Of a stretch of DNA of 64,000 nucleotides, positions 36,654-49,145 are shown in pieces. This stretch comes from Apteryx mantelli (Eukaryota > Chordata > Aves > Apterygiformes > Apterygidae): assembly GCF_036417845.1 (NCBI RefSeq), contig NC_089981.1, positions 24,448,001 to 24,512,000 of the forward strand. The letters are read 5' to 3'. The translations under genes were made by a program, and so were the position numbers. Within the stretch, counting starts at the first letter, position 1, and each line of letters starts with the position of its first letter. The notes below the pieces were generated by a model. It made no database searches and had not been told where the DNA came from. It worked only from the letters and a program-made list of their open reading frames with translations.

Positions 36654-39434
36654 CCCCCTCCTCTCCTCTCGCCGTGGAGACCGGGCGCAACGGCTGCCGC
36701 TTGCCGAGCTGCCGCGGTACTCTGCCGGGCGGGCTGCGCCTCGCGGAAGTTTCGTGAGCGCTGCGGGGACAGCAAGCGAGCGAACCCCCCAAAAGTCCCC
36801 TTCCGGCTGGAGCGTCTTTTACCCGAAACAGAAGAGCTGTGTTTCGAGTTCAGGTCACAGGTTTGTGGACAAGATAGAGCAGAAAACTGGCTTAAACCAC
36901 TTTTCCTAGAAGATCATCCTAGGAGTTGACCTAAGCTGTTCATTCCAAGTATGAAAATGAAGCAGGTAGTCGCTTAATGGTTTGTTCTCAGGTAAATTAA
37001 ATGCACTGATTCCTGTTTTTTCAGTGCGTTGTACCGCATCTGTTCTATACTGAGAAGATGTATTATTAGTGCTGCAATTCTGTTGGAGGGAGACAAGAGA
37101 CAGGTGTATCATAGCGGCACTCCTAAGCAATTGGTATGTTAAGTAAATTGAGGATTGTGGGCTTATTTTCCACATTAGAGGATCCTGGAATCTTTAGGTA
37201 GGCAGATAAGTGGTACCAACTTTATTTTAGTCAGGGAAAAACAGCTGTCATAAGAATGTGTTTAAGTGTGCAGCTAATAAAATGGTTGTGGGTTTCGCTG
37301 TCTTTAACATTATGACAATGCCATTAGATGACAAAACAGCTAATGGCCATAATTATAAAAAGTGTATAATAGTTGTGGGTGAATAATATAAAACACTTTT
37401 AGGAACTGGAGTTCGTTATTTTTTAAAAAGGGAAAAAAAAACCTTTGGGGCAGCTATCCTGTATATCTGACCTCTTTCAGATGCCTCAAATTTTGTGTAG
37501 AAGGGACAGTAAATCGTGTTGAATATCTTAGCTAACCTTCTCTAAAGCTTAACAGTGGGCATAGGAAAAATTACTGAAAGCAGGAATTGTAGTGAGGTGT
37601 ATTTCAGGGTAAAAGTTTTTATTGGCATTGCCCAGTTGGATCCCTTTATCTAACTGAGAATCTGGCCTGAATTTTAACTTAAAAAAATTTTTTTTCAGGT
37701 AATTAACAGTGAGAATTAAGATTCTGTAATTCTGCTTTAGGAAAGAGACTGTAATATGTGCAGGAAGTTATTGCCTGTCTCTTCCCCCAAAGCATGCTCA
37801 TCCGTGGTGAAGCATTAGCCCCAGTGTTTCCTGGCTTTCCAGAAGAGCTCTTTTGATGCAGTGGTGAATGACAGAGGTACTGAATATTCTCAAGGCTGTT
37901 ATTATGCATGGTGCAAATTCCTTGTCTCAGCACTCTAAAGAGACAGAAGGAGGTACTACTACCCCTATACATTTCTTATAGGGCAATCAGCAAGTACTAT
38001 CTGCTATTTTTAGTCAGCCCCGATCTGATTTCCACCAGCAGAGGGGGTTGAGATTGTATCTTCCTCAACCATCCTGACGTCTCCCTAGTTCTGTGGTAGA
38101 TGGGCCCTCCCTTTCTGTGCCCTTGCTAGTAATCTTTTCAGTTATTGGTCTTACATATATAACCCTCCAACTCTCTTGCTTTCTGAGCTGCCACAGCAAG
38201 CTTTCAGGATGCTTGTTTTCCACTTGACCAGGAGATCCTCTCTTTGACTACTGCCCCTGCCAGCCAGATGTCAAGCATTGGTAGCCTAATAATTGCTACT
38301 AAGATGGAGGAAAAAAATGAAGCTATTCCTCCAAAACCCAGAAGTTTGTTATGAAAAGTAATGGAAAAGGCAGACACTTGTTTTGATCCAGAGAAGCTGC
38401 TGTTTTACTTCAACCTGTACTTTGGAGGAGGCATGAGACCTGACTTTTGCATGCAGTTTTCTGGCTTTTTGCAAGCATTTGGTTGCTAATGATGAGCTGA
38501 AAAGGAGTTAGTTACCTGTGTTGGGTGCTATCTAATTCTCTTTTTATAAGGCCCCAACCATCATGCTTGCCCTTCTCTCCCCCTAGAAGAAGTAACTTGA
38601 TTTTGTTGTCAGCATACAAACAAGCTTTCACAGAATGCTAAACTGGGTTTTGCCTTCTGATGTGCCAGATTGTGATGCTTGTCTCTCTTGCCAAAATGAG
38701 TCCAGAAGACCCATCTTATTTGCCTGTCTTCTCTCTGTGACTCCCTCTACTGGTTACTACTTGCTTTATTTTGGGGGATTGCTGCTGCCTGACAGGTCTT
38801 GGTTCTTCTCTTACTGGTCTTAAATCAAACATCTTAGAGGCAGAGGGACTCTGAATGGAGAGAAGTAGGACAGGACCAGTGTCATGGAGTGATGTTGTGT
38901 CAGGGCACAAAGACTAAAACTGAGTAGAGTGTCCGGGCCAAGGTGTAGCACAAAGATGGGAGCAGCAAGCACTGCAAACTTCTTCATTTTATAAAACAGC
39001 AAAATAGATTGTGCAGAGTGTATGACTGTATTCTTAGTTATACACTGAAATGATTAAATTTGGAGATAACTCCATAGAATAGTTCACCTAATTTGTTCTG
39101 GACATATGTCTATGGCTGGTTATTGAAACACTATGTTTTTCAAGCAAGAAGAGCAACAGCTACTGATTGTCTGTCATGCCCTGTTCTTACTTAGTAATCT
39201 TATTCAGTGGTACATAGACTATCAATAGCTAAGAATTGATATTGAGAACAGGTTTTCCTCAGTTTTTATGTTATAATACTTAGAAAAGGGAAGCTGAACT
39301 CTGAGCTTTAACCTACAGGATCCCCAGGACTCTTCCTATATTTGTTTCATATTGTTTAGGTTGCTGTTTTTGGTGTGCAGCAAAGTCCCCCTTGTCCCCC
39401 CAATCCAAATGATGGACACTAGCTATCTTACACA

Positions 39435-39565
39435 GAAATGGAGGATTGCCATACCAGAACAGACCAATGGCCCATTTATTTCTGAATTATCTCTTTCAAA
39501 AGGAGGCTGGTATGTCTGTTTTCAGAGATGCAAAGTATATGTCCTTTTTCTTTTGCTGTTGTTTC
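39435..39565 (-). repeat. CR1/L3-like LINE 3' end fragment (antisense)
   Basis: ATTGCCATACCAGAACAGAC then CAATGGCCCATTTATTTCTG is the reverse complement of the LINE 3' end motif GATGGACCATTGGTCTGACC CAGTATGGCAAT. Flanking CAGAGATGC and GGAGGCTGG sequence is degenerate. The element is short and old. Confidence 0.55.
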
Positions 39566-40549
39566 TAATCTTCCAGAATAATTGATGTCACAGTCACTGA
39601 TTAAATCAACTGAACTATGCACAGGTCTCTTCTGAGATTTGTGTCTTCTTTGCCCAGGCCAAAGAGTAGAAACATCTCAAATGAGCAGAATAGGGAATGA
39701 ATTATTGTACCTCATCTGTGCTAGATGTATACTGGATGAATCTATCTATATGCCATGGAAATGGTCTATATGTGGAAAGGAATTGGGAATCAGCAATTAA
39801 CTAGCCATATGACAAAGTAATTTAAAAAATGCTAGTGGAGATAATACAGACTTTCTTCTGCTGCCTGACTTGGTCTAATGTTGTATTAAATTTCATTTAA
39901 ATATGCGAAGTAGATAGTATGTGTACACTTAATGCTACCAGTGCTCAATAGGTAAAGATTTATATTACATAGTTTCTGCAGACACAACTGGCAGTTGCTT
40001 GGAAACTTGAATTTTGCACATCAGAATAAGAGCTTGCTCCATGGCATAGTTGTATGTATGGCTAGGTCCTGCCAGAGCTGCTAAGCCAATAGCCATCAGA
40101 GGACTTGTAAGTGAGAAAATGAATGAGTGTTCTCAATGTCTTCTGGAGTTAGGGCATCTTACTGCACTTAACAAAAATCATGCACTTTGAGGCACTAGTT
40201 TTGAGAGGTGAAATATTCTGTGCTGTTAACTAGTTATGCTTTCAGGCTACTTGAAGAGAGGTGCCAGGACAAAAGAGGATTAGGTTCTGTCCTTACAGTG
40301 GCCCACTGAAACCCTGAGACTCTTTGTCCCTGTGTTGGAAATGACTGTAAAAAAATAAGTGAAGTCTTTAGGTCTTTTTAAAAGTTATTTTAAATTTAAG
40401 AAGATGAGGGAAGAGCTTCTCACCATCTTTAGTGGTTTAAAATAAAACATCTTAGAATTTATATAAAGGAACTTAAATTATGAGCTTTCTGGTGGTTTCT
40501 CTTGTTTTCACTATAACAAATAATGACTTCTGGCAACATACACTGTGTG

Positions 40550-40660
40550 TTGACTTCCTGTGTTCTTTGAGGCGTTGGCCATTACCAGAGAGAACAATTC
40601 AAAAATAGATGGACCATTGGTCTGTTCCGGTATGGCAACTCTCATGTTGCCATGCAAGAT
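40550..40660 (+). repeat. CR1/L3-like LINE 3' end fragment (sense)
   Basis: GCGTTGGCCATTACCAGAGA, then ATAGATGGACCATTGGTCTG, then TTCCGGTATGGCAACTCTCA, TGTTGCC matches the motif order TTGGCCATTACCAGAGACAG, CTAGATGGACCATTGGTCTG, ACCCAGTATGGCAATTCTTA, TGTTC. It lies about 1 kb from the antisense copy at 39435-39565. Confidence 0.65.
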
Positions 40661-41799
40661 AATCGGCTTCTATCTTATCTTTGTGTCGTTGCATGTACCT
40701 GGTTCAATTTACTTTGCCTTTGTATACGTTAGGTTTAATCAGCCATGATTGTTTGCCATTTATTTTTGAATCCCAAGATGCTTACATAAGCTTGGATTGG
40801 CCAGCAGTTGTGAGTTGGGAGACCGGTCTCAAGAAACTGGCGGAGCAGATGCACAGTTCCCTAATCTCTCAGAAGTGTGACTGCTTGTGTACACATGCAA
40901 AGATAAGAAACAATGGTAGATAGAATATTCCAGTTACGTGGTGTATCATGACTTAAAGTAATTAATTATTAAAGGCAATGTGATGTTTACATTCAATACT
41001 ATGAGGAAGAAGTGCAACTCCAAACTGACTTAAATACCCAATTTTTAATGATTCCAAATATATTTCAAGAATATTGGTTCATGCTCAGTGCATAAACTTT
41101 TGGTGAGGGGGAAAAAAAAAGCTGTAAAAATAATCAGTGTTTGCATGTGCTCACACGTTATGATTGCAAGTGTTCTTTCTGAGTGTGTGAATTCAGAGAA
41201 GGGGTTAAATATACAAAATACTATGCTTTGGACATGGTCTTTAGAGGTTTTGTGGTTTGAAGTCAGACTTCAAGTTTTTACCTCTATTTTAAAAAGGTAA
41301 TTTAAACCTCCCCAAAGAAGTGTGACTTTTCTAAGTGGAAGAAATTAAAAAGAGTTTGATCACAGTCATATTCTTTCTGCCACAGTCAATTGAAGGGAGA
41401 CTTGGGTTTAGCTTTTGTGTTGTCAGGTTTAAGACAATTTGGTTGAAGGTGAATTGCCCCCCACACTTTGGCGTGTCTGAGTGATTATTCTTCTTGTCAT
41501 GCAGAGGCTGATGTGAATGGATGTTTATTTTATTTCTGTATGTCTTTGTGCCTGTGAGTGCTTGCTACTTGCAACCGTTATTTACTATTCATTTGTATTA
41601 CTGGAGCCCTAATCATCTCAGAACTTCTTCCCCCTCATGCTAGCTACAGTTGTAATAGCAGGAAACTGCTGCTTTGTCACCTCGCATTTTCAAGAACATA
41701 GTGTGTTATAGCTGTGCAGTATCTTATAAAAATCTTTGAGGTGGCACACATGCTCAGGGAATGTATGCGGGGAAAATGAAGAGGAAACAAGGTAATTTG

Positions 41800-41822
41800 T
41801 CTTTGTTTGTTTGTTTGTTTTT
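41800..41822 (+). repeat. (TTTG)n microsatellite
   Basis: Short tetranucleotide run, TTTG repeated about five times. Confidence 0.85.
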
Positions 41823-44800
41823 CCTCAGCCCTACTCCACAGTCTGTTTTATTTTGCAGTAGAGTGGACATCTTTGCAGCTTAGCACTGTGTATCTGTCGA
41901 TACGTCTGGTAATGTCTTTGTCTGAAGTTAAAAGGGATTGAAAAGCAACCTTTACATGTTCCCAGAGAACAGGGGAGACCTTTTGCATGGTCCGTTATCA
42001 TAGCTGGCTGCATATATAAGACAGTTTGCCAGTGTTTAGGAGTCACTGCTGCCTGGTCAGCCCTGCTACCTATCAGGCAAATAGTGATATTTAGAGACTT
42101 GGGCAGACTTCTGCTACAGTGTGAAGCTGCAGTATTTTCTTATGTTGTGTATCCACTGCTATGCTAGAGCAGAAGCAGTCCAGCAAAAGAGTATTGCCGG
42201 ATGATTACCATGAGGCTATAATATGTGGTATTCTATCTGAAATTTACAATTATACAGCACGAGTGTTTTAGCATGTGAGCTAAAAGGTTTCAGTAAGTAG
42301 TATTTGAAAGCTTATTGGATGGACAGAGCATGATAACTTCATGCTCTGTGAACAAGGTGACAGCTGTAAAAGAGTGTTTTTGTTTAGTACAGATGTTGTA
42401 GAGAAGTGACTTGAGGTTTTGCTGCTTCCTTCTTCCCTGCTGTGTGCCACAATGCAGGCCCTTAGCTATGATATTACATGAAGACTTCGCTTTGGAACTT
42501 GTGTGGCAGAGGTAGTGTTTGGGTTGACCAACATACACGTTTCCTCTCTTGCCATGTTTCATGTTTCCCAATTTATAACTTGACTGAAGATTGATCTTTA
42601 CTGAGGGCCGTCTGGCTGTCCTGTGACTGAGAACAATCCAAGTTTGTGCCAAGGAGAGCTCAGGAGTGACAACTTAGTTACAGGTCAGGAGGGTCCTCAT
42701 TTCTCTTTCCAGTGGGGCAATAGAAGTTATGAAACGCAGATACTAATGAAGTGCATAACTGATGAAAAATGAAAAAAAAATCAAATTCGCTTAATAATTA
42801 ACTGTCATCAGAAAGAAGAGCAGACTCAAACCAGGTCCTCTCAATGTCACCCACCAGTAGCTATTACCTGGAAGTCACTTTGACGAAACCACCATCTTTG
42901 CCTTATCTGTTGCCCCGAATGATTGCTTTGTGAAAATGATTGCAGAAATGTATTTTGAACAGTCAAAGGAGAAGGAAGGTGGAAAGCTGGGTATTTTCTT
43001 ATTAGAGTGTCTTTTGAAGGAACACACTATCTTTAGTAATAATAAAGAAGACAATCCAATTTCTACTTTGAAATGCATAACACTACATGAACAGTTACTT
43101 GAAAAAGCTTGTAGAATGTCATCTTGACCTGTTGTCTGCAGGCAGTGACCGATAAAGAGACCATGCTGCATGAGGGAAGGGAGTCCTGTTGGGGTTGGGG
43201 GGAGTAAGACTTTGCAATTGTACCAATGTTTAGATTTTTGAGTAACTGATGGAAGCAGAAGGCTGTAAAATCAGCAGATCAGCACTAGAACTTAGCGGAG
43301 GCAAGTTGTGTGGGATGGATGAACTACTCTGCAGAACCCATGCATAATGGTTGTATATCCATTAAATTTGGGCAGGCTTTCGTGGGGATAGGCCTTCCTC
43401 TCTCTGTCCAATCATCCTTCCAGTATAATATTTCAAGTCCCTCTCTGGTGTTTGCTTTCCTTCAGGAAAAGAATTATTCTACCTCCCTTTAAAAGATGCA
43501 CATGAATGATCTTAAGAAAACCTGTAGGTGCAGTATTCACATTTCTGTATGTCTGTCAAATGCTCGGTTGAGCAATTCTGGCACACTTCCTTGCCCTAGC
43601 TCTTCAAGTGCCAGGAGAAAAATATGCAAGGCTGTGTAGATAGGCCTCTTTCAAAACATTCATTGCAATTGAATCAAGGCTAGAGCTGAGATTCAATGCA
43701 GTCAGCTAATTAGGCTGAGCTCCAAATGTCTGAGCACTGGATTTATTACAAACAACAGTGTCAACATATGGTTTAGGGGATGGTGACTATGCACAGGCAC
43801 AGTGCTTTGCTGACTTTAAATTTGGCAGTACCTCATTACTTTGTGTGTTAATAGATTATTGGATGTTTATTAGTGACTGAACATAAAAGCTGTGAACACT
43901 TGCTCATTCAGTTCCAGATGGAAACTACTGTCTTGTTGGGGGCAAGGTGTTTTCTGCCTGCCACCGAGAGGTCAAACAGAAGTCTCAAATATGTTGGAAT
44001 GCTGCCAGTTGCAAATAGGCCTGATGGGTAGAACGAATCACAGAGGCTGGGAAGAAGGGTGTGTAGATTAGTGAGTTTTTCAGGCAAGGTACTGGCTCTC
44101 ATGCAGTCATGTGTGTGAGAACCATTATAACACTGTTAATAACAGGAGGGCACACATTTGCAAGCTTCTACTATGGTAGTATCTACTGTATTTTACCTCC
44201 TACCAGAAAGATAACTTTTTTGTAATAACAGAGATAGCCAGTTTTATCTGCTTTACTAGTCCAACTTTAATGTTAATTTTACTGTTGCTTTTTAGTCAGT
44301 GATTTAAAGGCTCTTACAGGAAGTTCTGCAGCTTCTCTAAATTAAATAGGTTTCTTCAGCACTGAGTCTTCACGGAGCTGGAGGACTGGAGGGGTGTTTA
44401 GTGTGAACTTTTCACTCATGTCTGACGCAATCAGTTTTTCAGGTGCATGGATTCTCAGCTCCCCCTCTTCCCCCACTTCTTGGTACAGAGCAGCAAAATC
44501 AGAACTGTTTTCTGCATTCAAGGAGCTTAGTAAATGTAAGAAGTTGCGCAGAGGGCTAAGCAGGGCCTGGATGAGTTTGTAGGTATAGTGCAAGTATCTG
44601 TAAACAAATACTGTAAGGCATTTCTTAAATGGCAGTTTCCTCCCTTAGCACCCACACTTTACAACAGAAAACTTAGAACTTGGAAAAACTGCAATAAAAA
44701 TAGACACGCACAGGGAAAGCCAAAGATTTCTTGATGTTTAGGACAACCATTGCAACAAAAGCAAGTTTTTACTCTGAACTTCTGTAGTGTCAGAAATGTT

Positions 44801-46221
44801 TGTTATGCAAGTTAATCAGCATATATTTGCTCTTTCTCAAAACTGGCTGAATCCTTTTTGAGTTTAAAAAAAGTGCATGTGGGACTTTATGCAAGGACTA
44901 CAGCAAGCACTAAAATTGCAGCCTTGAAAGTTTACCTTTTTGAAATTTGTGAAATTTATAAGCTACTGAACATAGGGAATTATGCAGCAAACTGTTAGGT
45001 GGCCTTTATAATAGATATTTCCAGCAATGTGTCTAGAGTAGTATGTCTTTTCAGTTTTTTTTTCATTCGTTCTTTGCAGTCAATGTGATGTTTTAATGTT
45101 TTATGAAAAATGTTCACCAAAGCCAAAATAAACCTAATGCAGGGTTTCTGCATCCTTTTCATTTTCTCCTGCTTCTGCAATTATTGATCCAGATCTTTCA
45201 GAGTTTCCTATTAATGTTTTAAATAGGAAGAATCTTATGTTTTGCAAGTATCAACTGTCTTATGATATGTCATTTGATAATAACATTTTGAAACATTTGA
45301 CAGGAGCTACTCCTAACTAGTAAAATCCAGTGGTTGAAATGTCTAGATGTTCAGAATTGTTCCATTTTCTTTTGTGTGGTTGTACTTCCTGCTGATACTC
45401 ATGACTGTTGCAGTGTGCAGAGAATGGAGAAGACCTCTTCTGTTCCATGTTCCTTTTGAAACAGAATAGCTTTTGTGTCTTTCCTAGTTAAAAAGGGCAG
45501 TAGACTGTGAAACAAAATTGCCCTGTGCTGTTCCCCTGAAAAGCATAGAGGAGGAACAAGAAGAACCTGAGGCTGTAGAATTTCCTAGGTTTTTTTTTTT
45601 TTTAAGAGTTTCTAAAAGGAAATAAAAGACTGTTCTGGGGTTATTTAAACAGTAAATGATTTGTTACTTTACTTGACTTGTGTTTACTTCAAATGAGAAT
45701 TATATCATTTTAGTGAACTAGTATCTTGAAAGAATATAAAATATTTCTCTTTGTTTATCCTAACAGGTTGTGCTCTTGTTTCTAGTTTATTAGCTTTGCT
45801 TTGACAAAGCCTGAAAAATAGGAAGAGAATACGTTTTCTCTTCCCACAGTAGGAATGTATAATACATTTTCTGAACTGTTCTGATTCTGCAAGAAACACT
45901 CACCATATGTTTAACTTCACTGTTTGAACAGATATTTGGTTCCCGATGGGACCAACTAGTGTTAGTAAAGATAAAACCATGTATACACATCTTGAAGATT
46001 AGGGCAATGAAAATTACTCATCAGACGTTGTTCGTAGGATGTGTAGAACTTACTTTAAATAAAATATAAAATAATTTTAACTAAGTTTTTCTTTTTTTCT
46101 GAAAGCACTAAGCCTTTTATAGTATTAATTTTGCATGAACTTTTATGTTGTACATATGATGGCTGTCTCTAGCCTTTAGTAAATCTGTTAAATTACATAA
46201 TTGACAGTTACTCAAGTTGGG

Positions 46222-46275
46222 GTTTTTTTTCTTTGTCTTCTTTCTTTGCTCTTTTTTTCTTTTCTTTTTTTCAAC
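46222..46275 (+). repeat. Pyrimidine-rich tract
   Basis: Almost pure C/T stretch ending TTTTTTTCAACAG. It looks like a splice acceptor, but no recognisable KCNQ1 exon follows. Confidence 0.7.
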
Positions 46276-48199
46276 AGTGGTTTTGTTCTAGGTTTTATAA
46301 AATAAATTGTCCTCTCTCTGTCCTTCCCTCCTAGCATGTGTTTTAGACTAGGTGCAGACATGTCCCCTCTGTTTAGACCAGAAAGTGTCCAGACTTGAAA
46401 TGATCTGCTGTCAGCCAGCAGTCTTGAACTGGCCCAAGAAAATTGTGCTAGTTTGGTTATCTATGAATGTCAGTGCTCAGAAATATCTAATCTCCTCTGA
46501 AAATGTGCTCCCTCGTGTCTTGGGGATACCTTTAACATTTTTTAAAGATAATTTTTCATTGCGATGCTAATATTACATAATTTATATGGATTGGATAGGG
46601 AACAAAATGGGGTCATAGTTTGAGGACAGAATGTAAATCATGATAGGAAGTTTCCATCGAGTTACTTCCATGTATTCTCTCCAAAAAGACTAAGCTTAGT
46701 AGCAGAGGTAGAATGCTGGTGGCAAACATTGTGGAGGCTTAGCTCCTCCCTTGTACAACAAAGGCTGCAGCATTTGTGGTGAAGATGTCTTCTTTCTGTT
46801 AAATAAGTAATTACCTTCCAAGGGTGGTTTCTCCTGCAGCATCAGCCCCCCACTCCCGGTAAAACGAGGCTGGAATTGGCTGGGCCCTTCTGTTTCAGAG
46901 TAACCACTGAAGGCACAGTATAACTAACAAGCAGAAGTAAAGGTGCCTCATCTCCTGTAAGGATGTGGACAAGTAGAGCAAAGGAGAAAGGCTGCAGGAA
47001 ATAATTGCTGCTGACAGTCTCATTCCTTAACCCTTAGAATGCCTGTGCCAAATTCCCTGTCCCCTCTCTCCATTGCCCTGAACAGATACCGGGGAAAGAC
47101 CTTCCATACTGTGGCTTTGAAAAAAGAGAATGCCTTACAGCCTTAGCTGATCATGTTTAGAATCAGTGTGTTATTTGTATTCTGTAGAACAAAGCTTTAT
47201 CTGTCCTTTACAAGCTTAAGCAAATAGTCCTTGCTTTTTTCAAATACTCTTCCTAAGTAGATCTAGTTGAGATTATTCAATTTGTTTGTTATTCACTTGT
47301 GTCTTGGAAGACATTGAAATGTGGTCAAACCTGTCAATGAGTAAATAAATAAATGTGTATTGCTTTATCCATAGTGTGAGTAAACTTCATGTAATTATAT
47401 GCTGTTATCTTATCAGCAACCCGGAAAGTATTGATAGTGTATTATCTCAGCACTTTGCACAAAATAAACCTGTCCACTCAATGTTTTCTGTGTCAACAGG
47501 TCATCTAGCATCCTAGTGCTAAACAATCTGAGCTGTTTCAACAGTATATGAAGTATGACAGTCATAGATATAAGGAGTTGGTTTATGCCTTCGTAGTTCT
47601 GTTCATTCAAGACAGCTCTTCATGGCTTTTATTTGCTATTATGACATAACCTTATTTGGATAATTTGTAGGTATTCCAACTATAAAAACAAGGAAAACCT
47701 TACAAGAATATTGAGGTTGCAGGACTACAAGACTAGCTGCGCTGTGTTAATTTTAGCCCTTCTTGTGCATGTGAATTGCTTGTTGCACTCTGAGTGTCAA
47801 ACACTGAGAAATTACTGTGATGACTTCTGTGGCAGCCTAGTTTTTGTGGCTTTAATATAAAACTAAATGCATGCCCATCAACTCTCATTATAGATTGAGA
47901 AGACTGTGAGAAAATAGAATGTGAGAAGTACATGATCTTTGAAAAATTTCCAGTGGATAGTATCTGTGAAAGTAAAGGGGAATTAGCATATTGTTTTTTT
48001 ATCTCTTATATTAAATAGTGTAGACAGCATTCAAGCAGGTTGTAATACTACCTGTTAGCTGCTGCTGAGGTGGTCTCCTTTTTCTTAGGAAAGTTTTGTA
48101 TCAAATATCTTTCTCTTCAATCAAAAAATGTCCATTTCAATAAACCTTCAGATGGCCTGTGTTTTTCATTACCGAAATAATATATGTGAGGTGCCATCT

Positions 48200-49145
48200 G
48201 ATTCTTCTTTTGAGGAATTTTGCTCAATTCTTTTGAGGAATATGTGGTCAGTTGCTATCATATCTGTTAGAGCTGATATTATGATTTTAAGTCAGAAGTG
48301 TTCTTAGAGACTGGATGACATTGTAGAAGACCAAAGAAGGACAAGTCAAATGCTAATTTTTGAAGGTGGACATGAGTTGGAAAAGCTTAACTTTTAATAT
48401 TCAAAAAAAAGGTCTTGAGCAAGGAATCAAACTATTTCTAAGCACTCACAGGAAATTAATCTGTTAATTTGTACAACATGTGTAAGCATTCAGCATGGAT
48501 TTGTCAAAAAAAATTATCAATTTAATTTCAGACTGTGACAGAATAAAAAGGTTTATGGCTAGGGAAAAAGCAAATGTTGTCATGTATATCTTTTATAAGA
48601 TTCTTAATACTTCCCTTCTTTGTTTGCTTATGGAATTGGCTGCTTGATGAAATTAGTAGTGTGGAGAGGAAACTAAAATTTTGGGTACTGTACTTCAACA
48701 AAGACATGGACCAACTGAAAAAACTGTCCAGAGGAAAATAAGAACTACCCAAAGACTAGAAAACATGATCTTACAATCTGAGGAAAGGTAGCTTAGCATA
48801 AAGAGTAACAGCAGTGGAAAGGAGCGAGCAGGATGGTTGACTTGTAAGTCTTCAGTTTATATAAGACTGCCATAGATAGGAGAAGAATGATCTACTCTTC
48901 GTGTTGAGGTGAATAGGATAAGAAGGAATGGACTTTAAAGCCTAATCTGTATTTCTCTCAAGGTAAACTGTCTGATGGTAGGGGTAGTGAATTATATGGT
49001 TGAACACTGGAATAGGTTGCCCAGAGAGGTTGTGGAGTCTCCATCCTTAGAATATTCAGACCCAACTGGACATGGTCTTGGGGTGTAGTACTTCACCAAG
49101 AGGTTCTGCAGTTACTGTTGATGTGTAGGACTCTGAGATTCATGT
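48200..49145 (+). repeat. CR1 LINE, decayed, RT region to 3' end
   Basis: Sense CR1 remnant. CATTCAGCATGGATTTGTCA AAAA, then TGTGACAGAATAAAAAGG and GTCATGTATATCTTTTATAA G correspond to the ORF2 reverse transcriptase stretch QHGFVKN..DRIxxL..MIYLDFSKAFD. After an internal deletion, GGAACACTGGAATAGG-like sequence follows (GAACACTGGAATAGGTTGCC, CAGAGAGGTTGTGGAGTCTC, CATCCTTAGAATATTCAGA, CTGGACATGGTCTTGGG), the standard avian CR1 3' region. Many indels and stops are present, so it is inactive. Confidence 0.85.

Larger units (their letters stand above)
35710..36780. promoter_or_regulatory. KCNQ1: CpG island with KCNQ1 promoter
   Basis: An abrupt switch from AT-rich DNA to very GC- and CpG-rich sequence begins at about 35710 and fades after about 36780. 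It spans the putative 5'UTR, exon 1 and the start of intron 1. A GC box (TCCGCCCC at about 35822) and many CCGCCC-like Sp1 sites are visible, and no TATA box was seen. This suits a dispersed-start CpG promoter. The transcription start cannot be fixed from sequence alone. In mammals KCNQ1 lies in an imprinted domain; birds are not known to imprint it. Confidence 0.85.

Noticed and set aside
35672..36757. 361-codon plus-strand open frame covering the KCNQ1 CpG island
   Set aside because: It is in a different frame from the KCNQ1 coding exon, reads through the exon 1 donor into the minisatellite, and is open because GC-rich DNA has few stops. The Ala/Arg/Pro-rich translation has no domain.
35844..36792. 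Antisense open frames (170 and 144 codons) opposite KCNQ1 exon 1 and the minisatellite
   Set aside because: They are compositional shadows of the CpG island, with repetitive Arg/Ala-rich translation from the tandem array.
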